DNA of 64,000 bases from positions 62,001-126,000 of the forward strand of contig NZ_PENI01000016.1 of assembly GCF_003688995.1 (NCBI RefSeq). The letters are read 5' to 3'. Below, piece after piece: positions 9,176 through 16,839 of this stretch. Each line of letters opens with the position of its first letter. Within the stretch, counting starts at the first letter, position 1. Made by a program: the position numbers and the translations under genes. Source of the DNA: Streptomyces shenzhenensis. GTDB taxonomy: Bacteria; Actinomycetota; Actinomycetes; Streptomycetales; Streptomycetaceae. Under the pieces are notes generated by a model that searched no databases, was not told the origin of the DNA, and was given only the letters and a program-made list of their open reading frames with translations.

Positions 9176-9204
9176 ATTGGGCGCCAATGAACACATTGGC
9201 GCCC
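9176..9204. promoter_or_regulatory. Nested palindrome upstream of AraC gene
   Basis: Two overlapping palindromes: ATTGG-GCG-CCAAT at 9176-9188, and a perfect 11-bp inverted repeat GGGCGCCAATG (9179-9189) / CATTGGCGCCC (9194-9204) with a 4-base spacer. It lies about 30 bases upstream of the AraC start and 110 bases downstream of the thioesterase stop. It could be an operator with two half-site pairs or a terminator; no T-run follows in either direction. A smaller CCCTT/AAGGG pair is adjacent at 9160-9171. Confidence 0.55.
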
Positions 9205-9312
9205 ATCGCCGCTTCACGCCGGGTGGAGGTGTTCGTGCCGGTGGGGCGGCGGATCATCATGGACCGGGCGCCGGTGCGGTAGGTGACCGTCATCGGCATT
9301 GCACTGGGACCT

Positions 9313-9759
9313 TCAGGACCGGGTGCCGATGACCTCGCAATCATCCGATCGAGCGGCCTCAAGAGCAGCCCGGAGTCCAGGCGGCGGTGCGCTGATTTTC
9401 CGGGCGCGAACGTCAATCCACGCGCCGAGGGAACGTACGACAGCGGCTTCGTCCCCGTTCTCCCGGGACACCGAGTGTTGGATTCGCCACCGCGCACTGT
9501 CCGTACTCAACCCGACGACTTGGCATGACACGCTGACCCGCTCTGCAAGGAAAACCTCACGCAGGTAATCGACTTCCTCTCTGAGCAGGACAGCAGCAAG
9601 GCCCTCCTTCTGCAGCGCGCGGATGTCCCACCCCGCCTCCGTGAGGAAGCTCAGGCGGGCGGTGCTCGCGTACTCCGAGTACCTCGTGCTGCGTAGATGA
9701 CCGTTGAGGTCGACGTCGTCCCAGCGGACCTCGAAAGACTTCCTGAAGATCTTGGACAT
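9313..9759 (-). CDS. Hotdog-fold acyl-CoA thioesterase (4HBT/YbgC type)
   Basis: 148 residues, the normal family size. The N-terminus carries the hotdog signature RWDDVDLNGHLRSTRYSEY, with the putative catalytic Asp at 14-17 and the GH pair at 20-21, then the long central helix and the beta strands VSVSCQVVGL and ARWRIQHSVSR. The family hydrolyses acyl- or aryl-CoA thioesters in the cytosol. It lies upstream of the AraC gene on the same strand; no partner enzyme fixes the substrate. Confidence 0.8.
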   Translation of the reverse strand: MSKIFRKSFEVRWDDVDLNGHLRSTRYSEYASTARLSFLTEAGWDIRALQKEGLAAVLLREEVDYLREVFLAERVSVSCQVVGLSTDSARWRIQHSVSRENGDEAAVVRSLGAWIDVRARKISAPPPGLRAALEAARSDDCEVIGTRS

Positions 9760-9944
9760 GTCAGAAGAGTGAACCCCATGGAATCAAGGTGGTTGAGAGC
9801 CTCCGCGCGGAGCCGCCACGTGGCCGAGATATGGGCCGGTATCCGCGCAAGCAGGACCCGCCACTGCGGCGTAATCGACGGCAGCGGCCGTCGGCTGCTG
9901 TTGCAGCGAGGGGGAAACGCGGTCATCCAGCACGCCGGGGCAGT

Positions 9945-10853
9945 TCACATGCTTGGAGCGGCCCGTGAGCGCTCGATCGCCACCATGTCGCGGACCGCAG
10001 GGGCGACTTCGGCGGCGAACCGACGGATGGTGTCGGCGTCCGCCGCCCGGTAAAGGATGAATGTACTGATTCCCTGATCGAGGACGAGTTCGGTCAGTTG
10101 CTCGGCCCATACCTTCGCAGGGCCCTCCAGGAAGCCTGAGCCGGAAGAGAACTGCCCTTCAATGTTGTATCCCCGCCGCACAGCGCTCGGCGACCGTCCG
10201 GCTCCCTCTGCGGCAGCATCGATGAGACTGTTGGCTGTCGGGAGATATTCGGGGGGCATAAAGGGAGAACTCGGCACCCAGCCGTCGGCTCGTCGACCCA
10301 CCACTCGAAGCATCCGGGGCTGATAGGCGCCCAACCAGATGCCCATCTTGTGGACGGGGGCGGGACCAGGTGTGACGCCCTCGACATGGTAGTGCGTTCC
10401 GGCGAAGCTCACTGGCGTCTGTGACGTCCAGAGCGCGCGAATGATCTGGACCGCCTCTTCGAGTGCCTCAACGGACTGGCCGGCATTCCTGCGCGGGCCG
10501 CCATCACCCTCGATCTGGTCCCACATCTGTTGCGCACCCGTTGCGAGGCCCAGCTCGAAACGCCCGCCGCCGAGGATGTCCAGTGTCGCCGCAGTGCGCG
10601 CGAGAGTGGTCGGGGGACGCAGCGGAAGATTCGCCATGTTGGACATGACCGTGACCCGGGACGTCCTGACCGTCATGGCGGACAGAAGCGCCAGAGTGTC
10701 GAGCCGGTCGGGCCAGTACGGGTGGTCGGCGAGCGACACCACGTCCAGCCCCACGTGTTCCGCCAGTTCGGCAAGTGCCACGGCGTCCTGTGCTCTGTCG
10801 ACGGGCGGTTCCAGGAGCACCCCGAATGCCACATCATGGCCGTAGTCACTCAC
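9945..10853 (-). CDS. LLM-class flavin-dependent oxidoreductase
   Basis: 302 residues starting at GTG 10853, chosen because it overlaps the hemerythrin stop (GTGA) and begins directly with the TIM-barrel strand VAFGVLLEPP. Family features are FELGLATGAQQ, the GRRADGWVPSS stretch and the C-terminal barrel helix ISTFILYRAADADTIRRFA. The luciferase-like family uses F420 or FMN; in actinomycetes F420 is common. Translational coupling to a hemerythrin protein suggests joint expression, perhaps for redox or oxygen-linked chemistry (inference). Confidence 0.85.
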   Translation of the reverse strand: MSDYGHDVAFGVLLEPPVDRAQDAVALAELAEHVGLDVVSLADHPYWPDRLDTLALLSAMTVRTSRVTVMSNMANLPLRPPTTLARTAATLDILGGGRFELGLATGAQQMWDQIEGDGGPRRNAGQSVEALEEAVQIIRALWTSQTPVSFAGTHYHVEGVTPGPAPVHKMGIWLGAYQPRMLRVVGRRADGWVPSSPFMPPEYLPTANSLIDAAAEGAGRSPSAVRRGYNIEGQFSSGSGFLEGPAKVWAEQLTELVLDQGISTFILYRAADADTIRRFAAEVAPAVRDMVAIERSRAAPSM

Positions 10854-11536
10854 AGGCGTGCCCCGATCCGCTTCGGGGTGGGCGTTCCGTGGACCCGTTC
10901 CGCGTACCGGGCGAAGGCTTGGGCGGCCATGCCGCCGATGACCTCCCGGATCTCGGCAGGCATCTTCTCGATCACCTCGGCCACGGTCTCGAGAGGGGCT
11001 TCGTACGCCATCATTCCAAAGGTCAGCGGCATTTTGTCCGGCGGAGTACCTGCTCCACTTCTGGTGAGCATCTGCCCCCACTCTGCGGCGGTGATGTGCT
11101 TCTCGATCAGCGGGAGGGCCAGATCTTCTTCGACTCCGAGGTGCTCGGTGAGCACTGGCAGCAGCCGCTCCAGGGCGGCAGCGAGTTCATCGCCCTGACG
11201 CGGATCGGTGCCGGTCCTCCACTCCAGCAAAGAAGTCCGCACGTCGGACAGGCACTTGCCGATGGCTTCGTGCTGCTCGTCCATGACGCGCACGGCTGCG
11301 GCGGCTTCCGCGCCACCCCGGTCAACCAGCCGGGGCCACAGATGTACGTCCTCACCTTCGTGATGGTGGTGAAGCATGGTGCCTACAAGCTCGATGTGTT
11401 CCGAGACCACCTTCACGCTCTCCGCGTCACCGGGCTTGACGCTCCGCACGAGATCTGCGGCGAGCCCGAACTCCCGACGGAACACAGTGTGGGCCATGTG
11501 CATGTCGCGCACGTCAGCACGAGGTTCGATTGTCAT
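10850..11536 (-). CDS. Hemerythrin-domain protein
   Basis: 228 residues. An N-terminal four-helix hemerythrin domain (about 10-150) shows the iron-ligand pattern: DMHMAHTVFRREF, SEHIELVGTMLHHHHEGEDVH, DEQHEAIG and LTEHLGVEED. The remaining 75 residues form a helical tail often seen in actinobacterial hemerythrin-like proteins. Such proteins bind O2 or NO, or act as oxygen sensors. Its stop overlaps the start of the LLM oxidoreductase. Upstream lies a CGCGGACC/GGTCCGCG hairpin and then the convergently read end of another AraC gene on the same strand. Confidence 0.88.
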   Translation of the reverse strand: MTIEPRADVRDMHMAHTVFRREFGLAADLVRSVKPGDAESVKVVSEHIELVGTMLHHHHEGEDVHLWPRLVDRGGAEAAAAVRVMDEQHEAIGKCLSDVRTSLLEWRTGTDPRQGDELAAALERLLPVLTEHLGVEEDLALPLIEKHITAAEWGQMLTRSGAGTPPDKMPLTFGMMAYEAPLETVAEVIEKMPAEIREVIGGMAAQAFARYAERVHGTPTPKRIGARL

Positions 11537-11663
11537 GGGTCGCTTCCGACTGATCGGTTCGTTTCTTTCCTTGGCTGGAAGGTAGTGACTCCTGATCTTT
11601 CGGGCATGGAACTATCCGCAGAACGAAGCCTGCTGGCCATGTGACGTAGGCGTGCTGTCCGTT

Positions 11664-11680
11664 CGCGGACCGGGTCCGCG
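11664..11680. terminator. Compact hairpin between AraC and hemerythrin genes
   Basis: Perfect 8-bp stem CGCGGACC (11664-11671) and GGTCCGCG (11673-11680) with a single-base loop position, just after the AraC stop at 11703 in the minus direction. This is a likely terminator for the AraC transcript, or an operator for the hemerythrin-LLM pair whose start is at 11536. Confidence 0.45.
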
Positions 11681-11702
11681 CCCCTACGCCGCAACGCGGT
11701 GA

Positions 11703-12647
11703 TCAGCTTGTTCTGCCACGCGCGAGGCGGGCCTGGTGGGCGCGGCGGTGGGCACCGGGTGACTGGCCGAGGGCACGGCGGAAGGCCTTGCTGAAGGCGT
11801 ATTCGGAACCGTATCCGACCCGGGTGGCGACGGAAGCGAGAGGGAGGTCGCTCTCGCGCAGGAGTCGCCCGGCGAGGGTCATGCGCCATCGGGTCAGGTA
11901 CGTCAGCGGTGGTTCACCGACCAGGTCGGCGAATCGGCGCGCGAAGGCAGTGCGGGACAACCCGACTTCGGCCGCCAGGCGGGCCACCGTCCAGGGCGAG
12001 GCCGGTGTGTTGTGCATGTGGCGGAGAGCGGCGCTGACGGACGGGTCATGCAAGGCCCGCGCCCATCCCGAGGCTCCCTGCGCGGCCTGTCGGTCGAACC
12101 AGGCGCGCAGGCTGTGGATCAGCAGCAGGTCCAGTAGGGCAGGCACTGCCGCGCTGATTCCCAGCCGGTCGTGGTCCAGTTCCGTTCCCAGCAAGTCCAC
12201 GACGGAGCGCAGCGGGTCACCGGTCACCGCGCGAGCGGGGAGATGGATGACCGGGGGCAGATGGGCGATGAGAGGGTGGGGCCGTGCACGGTCCAGGGCC
12301 CACATGCCGCACATCATGACCGTGGCGGGCTCGGCTCCCGGCGGAGGGGCGGGCAGCGGCCAGGTCTCCTCCGGGTCGGTGACGCAGACGTTCGACAGCG
12401 GAGTTCCGGACCGGTCTGCCAGGGCGTAACCATCGCCGTTGGCGGCGAAGACGACATCCCCCACGCCCAGTTCCACCTGGTTGCCGCCGTGCGACCCCGC
12501 CAACCAGGCTGTGCCTTGAAGAACCACATGGAACCCGGCTCCGGGATCGCCGATGAACCGCAGGCCCCACGGAGCGTAAAGAGCGGCCCGTCGTGCGATC
12601 GGTGTGCCCGTCCGCATGGACATGATGACGTCGCCCACGATGTCCAC
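11703..12647 (-). CDS. AraC-family regulator with cupin sensor domain
   Basis: 314 residues. An N-terminal cupin (about 20-190; GAGFHVVLQGTAWLAG and LGVGDVVFAANGDGYALAD) resembles the AraC-type cupin sensors of the RclR group. The C-terminus (about 205-300) has the two-part HTH with WTVARLAAEVGLSRTAFARR and ASVATRVGYGSEYAFSKAFR. It is divergent from the SDR at 12822, a common arrangement in which such a regulator controls the adjacent oxidoreductase. Confidence 0.88.
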   Translation of the reverse strand: MDIVGDVIMSMRTGTPIARRAALYAPWGLRFIGDPGAGFHVVLQGTAWLAGSHGGNQVELGVGDVVFAANGDGYALADRSGTPLSNVCVTDPEETWPLPAPPPGAEPATVMMCGMWALDRARPHPLIAHLPPVIHLPARAVTGDPLRSVVDLLGTELDHDRLGISAAVPALLDLLLIHSLRAWFDRQAAQGASGWARALHDPSVSAALRHMHNTPASPWTVARLAAEVGLSRTAFARRFADLVGEPPLTYLTRWRMTLAGRLLRESDLPLASVATRVGYGSEYAFSKAFRRALGQSPGAHRRAHQARLARGRTS

Positions 12648-12821
12648 CGCGTCAGCCTAGTGCAGCGGTACTCGCCCTTTTGCGTGACTGTCCCCCGTCA
12701 CCGCCGCCACCTCCGCCGCCCGGACGATCGGACAACTTTCTGGGTGGTCCGGATATTCACTGTCTCGATGCTCCCCGCGATGGTCATGGAGAGAGACCTT
12801 TCCAGACCTGGGAGCAGTGCA

Positions 12822-13667
12822 ATGACCGCGGTGATCTCTTCGAACGACCGGACAGCCGGCGAGTCCCTTGACGGCAGGCGTGTCCTGGTCACTGGCGGAA
12901 CCCAGGGGCTGGGCGCGCACATCGTCGCGCGACTGGCCCGGGCCGGCGCCACGGTGATGACCACGGCGCGGACCGAGCCGGACGAGCTCCGGAACCCTGA
13001 ACTGTTCGTCGCCGCCGACCTGTCCACCGCGGCCGGTATCGAGACGGTCGTGTCCCACGTGGTTGAGCACCTCGGTGGCGTGGACGTGCTGATCAACAAC
13101 GTGGGCGCGGGCCTGACCGAGGGCGGGTTCGCCGACATCGACGACAGTCAGTGGGCCCGAACCCTGGACACCGCCCTGCTGGCGGCCGTGCGTCTGGACC
13201 GCGCCCTGGTGCCGGGCATGATCGCGGCAGGCCGCGGTGTGGTCGTGCACGTGACGACGATCCAGCGCCGTATGCCGCTGACGAACGTACGCCTGGGGGG
13301 TCTGGACGACAGTCCACAGAACAGCATCGCCCTGACCGCGGCGAAGGCCGCCCTGACCGCCTACAGCAAGGGGCTGGCCACCGAAGTCGCTCCTAGGGGC
13401 GTACGGGTCAACACCGTGGCTCCGGGTTTTATCCAGAAGCCCGCGATCGAGCAGGTCGCCGATCAGGTGGCTGCCGCCACCGACTCCGATCGGACCACCG
13501 TGCTCCGGCAGTTCGCGCACGCCCTGGTGCCGGGCGGTATTCCCCTGGGCCGGCCGGTGACCACGGAGGAGATCGCCGAACTCATAGCCTTTCTCGTCTC
13601 GGACCGGGCGCCTTCCATCATCGGCTCCGAGTACGTGATCGACGGCGGGACCCTCCCGGTCATCTGA
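12822..13667 (+). CDS. Atypical SDR oxidoreductase (Tyr position is Leu)
   Basis: 281 residues from ATG 12822 with GGGAG at 12810-12814. The cofactor loop TGGTQGLG and the NNVG motif are present, as are VRVNTVAPGF and the C-terminal YVIDGGTLPV. The segment where YxxxK is expected reads IALTAAKAAL: Lys is retained but the Tyr position is Leu (codon CTG). Close relatives normally read as AYAAAKAAL here. It may be a non-catalytic or altered SDR. It is divergent from a cupin-AraC regulator, probably its controller. Confidence 0.85.
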   Translation: MTAVISSNDRTAGESLDGRRVLVTGGTQGLGAHIVARLARAGATVMTTARTEPDELRNPELFVAADLSTAAGIETVVSHVVEHLGGVDVLINNVGAGLTEGGFADIDDSQWARTLDTALLAAVRLDRALVPGMIAAGRGVVVHVTTIQRRMPLTNVRLGGLDDSPQNSIALTAAKAALTAYSKGLATEVAPRGVRVNTVAPGFIQKPAIEQVADQVAAATDSDRTTVLRQFAHALVPGGIPLGRPVTTEEIAELIAFLVSDRAPSIIGSEYVIDGGTLPVI

Positions 13668-14145
13668 TCGTGTGCCGGCTGCGATGGGCCGGCGTCGTGG
13701 GCGCCCAGGGCCCTGGCACGATGAAGAGGAAGTTGCCCGACTTCCACATGACTCCCGAGGAGGGCACATCTCGACTTTCAGGGCGGCCGTGCGCATGGGG
13801 CGCTGCTGCCGATCCGCTGGGGGCACAGGGCGTCGCAGTTCTCATCTCGGGCCGGAGACCTCCTTACGCGTTCCTGGTGGCAGGACGTGTCCCTGCGGCT
13901 GACCCGCAAGTGGGAAGCAGATCCTGCGGCTCGTCGATGGGTCGCGGCGCCGGCAGAACCGGGGACGGGCACCGGAGTGCCGGCAGTTGCCGTCCGCTTT
14001 CCGTAGGGGCGTGAGTGTGTGCGTGACAGTGAATGGCGCGCTGCGCCGCGTCGATGGGCGCGACAGGTTTCGAGCAGGCGTGCACTGAGCCATTTTCATC
14101 GTGACGATGCAGGTCGCGGCCGGGGCAGGAAGCCGGTGTCAATAG
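13668..14145. other. Intergenic region without a recognisable gene
   Basis: About 480 bases between the SDR and a transposase remnant. One frame around 13790-13990 reads RSWWQDVSLRLTRKWEAD and looks protein-like but has stops on both sides and no start. I find no intact gene, hairpin or repeat that I would assign; probably insertion-related debris. Confidence 0.4.
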
Positions 14146-14573
14146 AGGAACTCGCAGCCTGAACACCTCGCCGGCCTCATCCGGGCCCACCGCGCCCGGC
14201 GCCGGTCCCGGTGGCGGCGCCTCGCCCCCGGCCAGCAAGCCGTACTTGCCCTCGCCCACCTGCGCAACGGCGACACCCTCTCCCGCCTGGCCTGCGATTT
14301 CACCATCGGCAACGCCAGGGTGTCCCCGTCCTCGCAGACATGGCCTACATCGGCGTGGGCGAGTGGGTCACCACCCCCAGACGTCGGCCGCCCCAGGGCG
14401 AACTCACCCCGACCGAGCGGACGGTCAACCGGGCCTTGTCCGCCGCCCGCGCACCCGTCGAACGAGGAATCGCCCGCCTGAAATCCTGGCGAATCTTCCG
14501 TCACGCCCGCTGCAGCCCGAACCGCATGACGTCATTCACCAAGGCCGTCCTCACTCTGGAGCGGCACCGCTGA
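14146..14573 (+). pseudogene. IS5-family transposase remnant
   Basis: The frame at 14146-14330 reads SRWRRLAPGQQAVLALAHLR then DTLSRLACDFTIGNARV, the N-terminal helix-turn-helix part of IS5/IS112-type DDE transposases. The sequence then skips the central catalytic core and resumes in another frame at about 14335 with LADMAYIGVGEWVTTPRR and VERGIARLKSWRIFRHARC, the C-terminal part including the last catalytic-region helix. Terminal inverted repeats were not identified. It is an inactive, internally deleted insertion sequence beside the FAD monooxygenase/TetR pair. Confidence 0.75.
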
Positions 14574-14694
14574 CTGGCCGTCACCGTCAGCGGGCGCCGG
14601 GGGTCTTGCCCGGCATGGCATCGACGACCGCGACAAGCTGGTCCGACGATGATCTCGCCGCTCTGCTTGGCGAGCCGTGGACGGGCAGGCCGGC

Positions 14695-15804
14695 TCAGCC
14701 TCTGGTCATTGCACGAAGTCGTTCGTTACGGGCGTCCAGCGCCTGCTGGGTAGCGGGCATGATGAGGTCGCCGCCGGGTCCGGCGCTGTCCTGGGCGCGC
14801 GTGGCGTACGGACGCTGGTTGGTCTCGTACTCGTCGAAGGCCGTTTCAAGGTCTCCTTGGTGCTTGTGCAGCGCCTGGGCCAGTAGCCAGGTGCCGGTGA
14901 TGGCCAGGGATGCGCCGCGGCCGGACAGGTTGGAGGCGCAGTGCGCGGCGTCGCCGACCAGCACGACCCGGCCCTTGTGCCAGGTCGGCAGGTGAATCTG
15001 GCTGACGGAGTCGAAATACAGTTCTGGATCATTGCGTACGGCGTCGAGGATCTCGGGAACCCGCCATTCGTCGTGGCCGGCGAACGCGTCGAGCAGGATC
15101 CGCCGTTGGGCGTCGAGGTCGCGGTAGTCGTAGTCGATCCAGTCGGAGCGGAAGTTCAGCACGCCGAGCGCGGTGTCGTGGTAACGGGCGATGCCGATCA
15201 GGTGACCGGGCCAGTTCAGGAACGAGCTCTCCCGGTCGCCGCCGCGCTGCGCGGGCAGGTCGGTGAGGGCGACGTAGAAGCCGAGGTGTTTGAGGTAGTC
15301 GCCCTCGGGCCCGAACGTGAGCCGGCGGGTCAGCGAGTGCATTCCGTCGGCCCCGACGACCAGGTCGAAGCGGTCCTGCCGGCCGGAGGCGAACGCGACG
15401 TCGACGCCGGCACCGTCGTCGTGGAGGTGGGCAATGGATTCCCCGAAGACCAGCGAGGTCGTGGGGGTCAGCGCCCCGTGCAGGACGTGCGCGAGGTCCT
15501 CGCGGGGAATCTCGATGTCGTCTTCGGAGTCGCTTATCTCGCTGACGGGAAGTTCGGCGACCACGGTGCCGTCGGCGTCGATGAATTGGGACCGCTCGGT
15601 CATGGTGACCCGGCGGGCATGGATCTGGTCGAGGACGTTCATCGAGCGGGCGGCGTCGAGGGCGTCGCCACGCACGTCGACGGGTGAGCCGTTGACCCGC
15701 AGATGGTCGGCGCGTTCGACGATGGTGACGTCGTTGCCGGTGACGCCGAGGTTGATACCGGCGGCGAGGCCGGCCATGCCGGCTCCGGAGACGAGAATGC
15801 GCAT
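14695..15804 (-). CDS. FAD-dependent monooxygenase (PHBH/TetX-like)
   Basis: 369 residues. The dinucleotide fold GAGMAG is at 7-12, the DG motif GADGMHS at 151-157 and the GD motif VGDAAHC around 284-288, the three signatures of single-component class A flavin hydroxylases. Length and pattern match aromatic or antibiotic hydroxylases including TetX- and rifampicin-modifying types. It is divergent from a TetR gene across a 65-base gap carrying an operator-like site, implying induction by a small aromatic or antibiotic-like molecule. Substrate unknown. Confidence 0.88.
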   Translation of the reverse strand: MRILVSGAGMAGLAAGINLGVTGNDVTIVERADHLRVNGSPVDVRGDALDAARSMNVLDQIHARRVTMTERSQFIDADGTVVAELPVSEISDSEDDIEIPREDLAHVLHGALTPTTSLVFGESIAHLHDDGAGVDVAFASGRQDRFDLVVGADGMHSLTRRLTFGPEGDYLKHLGFYVALTDLPAQRGGDRESSFLNWPGHLIGIARYHDTALGVLNFRSDWIDYDYRDLDAQRRILLDAFAGHDEWRVPEILDAVRNDPELYFDSVSQIHLPTWHKGRVVLVGDAAHCASNLSGRGASLAITGTWLLAQALHKHQGDLETAFDEYETNQRPYATRAQDSAGPGGDLIMPATQQALDARNERLRAMTRG

Positions 15805-15816
15805 GTCCTACTCCAA

Positions 15817-15835
15817 TAAGAAACGAGAAGTATCG
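15817..15835. promoter_or_regulatory. Operator-like site 1 for the TetR regulator
   Basis: TAAGAAAC-GAGAA-GTATC at 15817-15834, in the divergent gap between the monooxygenase and tetR. The core AGAAAC-N5-GTATC(T) is an imperfect dyad. The same pattern recurs twice just downstream of tetR, which strongly suggests a protein-binding site. An overlapping dyad TCGTTTCT/AGACACGA (7 of 8) also exists on the opposite strand. Confidence 0.6.
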
Positions 15836-15869
15836 TGTCTGTGAGGCAGCATGATGCGGAGGGTTTGTC

Positions 15870-16454
15870 ATGGAGACCACGACGGGGAGGCGTCGGCGTG
15901 GGGCCGCGCTCGAAGGTGCGCTGCTCGACGCGGCCTGGGACGAGCTGACCGAACGCGGCTACGAGCTGCTCAGCCTGGAGACCGTCGCCGAGCGGGCGAA
16001 TACCAGCAAGCCCGTCCTCTACCGTCGCTGGCCGAACAAAGCCGATTTGGTACGGGCGGCGCTGCGGCATGTCGTCGAGCGGGACCCGATCGCCGTGCCC
16101 GACACCGGCAAGCTGCGCGACGACGTCATCGCACTGCTGCGGCAGGTCAACGAGCGTCGCGTCGGGCTCGCCTCCGCCCTGGTCGCCCAGCTCGCCGACC
16201 TCTACCGGGCGACGGGCACGAGCATCGATGATCTGCGTGCGACCCTGGCGGCAGGCCAACGGTCCGCAATGGAGGAGATCGTCGAGCGAGCCGTCGAGCG
16301 CGGCGAGATCGACCCGGCGAGACTCACCCCGCGCGTCATCCGGCTTCCGGAGGATCTCTTCCGGCACGAACTGCTCATGACCTCACGGGCCGTACCCGAC
16401 GCGGACGTCGTCGAGATCGTCGACACCATCTTCCTCCCCTTGGTCACCCGCTGA
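15870..16454 (+). CDS. TetR-family transcriptional regulator
   Basis: 194 residues. N-terminal HTH at about 12-58 (LLDAAWDELTERGYELLSLE; VAERANTSKPVLYRRWPNKA) is followed by a TetR C-terminal ligand domain (AcrR type, with LVAQLADLY and IVERAVERGEID). It is divergent from the FAD monooxygenase and probably represses both genes from the site at 15817-15835. The two repeat sites after its stop may extend its control to the following region. Confidence 0.9.
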   Translation: METTTGRRRRGAALEGALLDAAWDELTERGYELLSLETVAERANTSKPVLYRRWPNKADLVRAALRHVVERDPIAVPDTGKLRDDVIALLRQVNERRVGLASALVAQLADLYRATGTSIDDLRATLAAGQRSAMEEIVERAVERGEIDPARLTPRVIRLPEDLFRHELLMTSRAVPDADVVEIVDTIFLPLVTR

Positions 16455-16457
16455 CGC

Positions 16458-16522
16458 CTAAGAAACCATCCGTATCTAAAGCCACGGTAGCGGGCGTCCT
16501 TAAGATACGCAACGTTTCTTAG
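16458..16522. promoter_or_regulatory. Two operator-like sites in inverted orientation after tetR
   Basis: CTAAGAAAC-CATCC-GTATCT-A-AAG at 16458-16481 and, inverted, CTTAAGATAC-GCAAC-GTTTCTTAG at 16499-16522. Read on one strand each copy is CTAAGAAAC-N5-GTATCT-W-AAG; the N5 parts differ while the arms are conserved, as expected for binding sites. Together they also form a long imperfect hairpin with a 17-base loop starting 4 bases after the tetR stop, so a terminator role is an alternative. They match the site at 15817. Confidence 0.6.
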
Positions 16523-16660
16523 TTGCCTGCCGTCATCGCAACGCTGCGTAACACCGTGATCGGCTGGCGCGGCGCCACCGGCGCGACCGGCATCGCCCGC
16601 GCCCCCCGACAGGCCAACCGCCGCGGCAAGATCGAGACGGCTGTTCAAATCAGCAGCGTG
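16523..16660 (+). pseudogene. Transposase C-terminal remnant (ISAs1/IS4-like)
   Basis: One frame reads LPAVIATLRNTVIGWRGATG and continues GIARAPRQANRRG. This resembles the conserved tail of ISAs1-type DDE transposases (typically PQVMATLRNLAIGALR...TNIAKALR). Only the last 40 or so residues survive. With the IS5-type remnant at 14146 it brackets the monooxygenase/TetR pair. Assignment rests on remembered family consensus and is tentative. Confidence 0.45.
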
Positions 16661-16665
16661 TTGGC

Positions 16666-16839
16666 ATGCAGCAGAGCGGGTTCGTGTCCGCATCCCGCCA
16701 TGCGTTGGCGTGTGCGCAGTTGCAGGGCTCTGTGCGGAATGTGTTGGCAGATGCGGCACAGGTGGGGATACCTGTCTTGTATTTGCGTTTGGTGGTGGCT
16801 GCTGGCCGGGTACGGTCCTGCGGGAGGTGGTGCCCGTGA
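16666..16839 (+). CDS. Possible 57-residue frame coupled to the amidotransferase fusion
   Basis: ATG at 16666 opens MQQSGFVSASRHALACAQLQ... and closes with TGA at 16837-16839, overlapping the GTG of the next gene (GTGA). No ribosome site precedes the ATG, codon third positions are less GC-rich than in neighbours, and no domain is recognised. It may be a leader frame, a remnant or chance. Confidence 0.25.
   Translation: MQQSGFVSASRHALACAQLQGSVRNVLADAAQVGIPVLYLRLVVAAGRVRSCGRWCP

Noticed and set aside
14695..16454. Part of the biosynthetic cluster downstream
   Set aside because: The monooxygenase/TetR pair is separated by insertion remnants, an unrelated fusion gene, a secreted protein and a transporter, and has its own operators.
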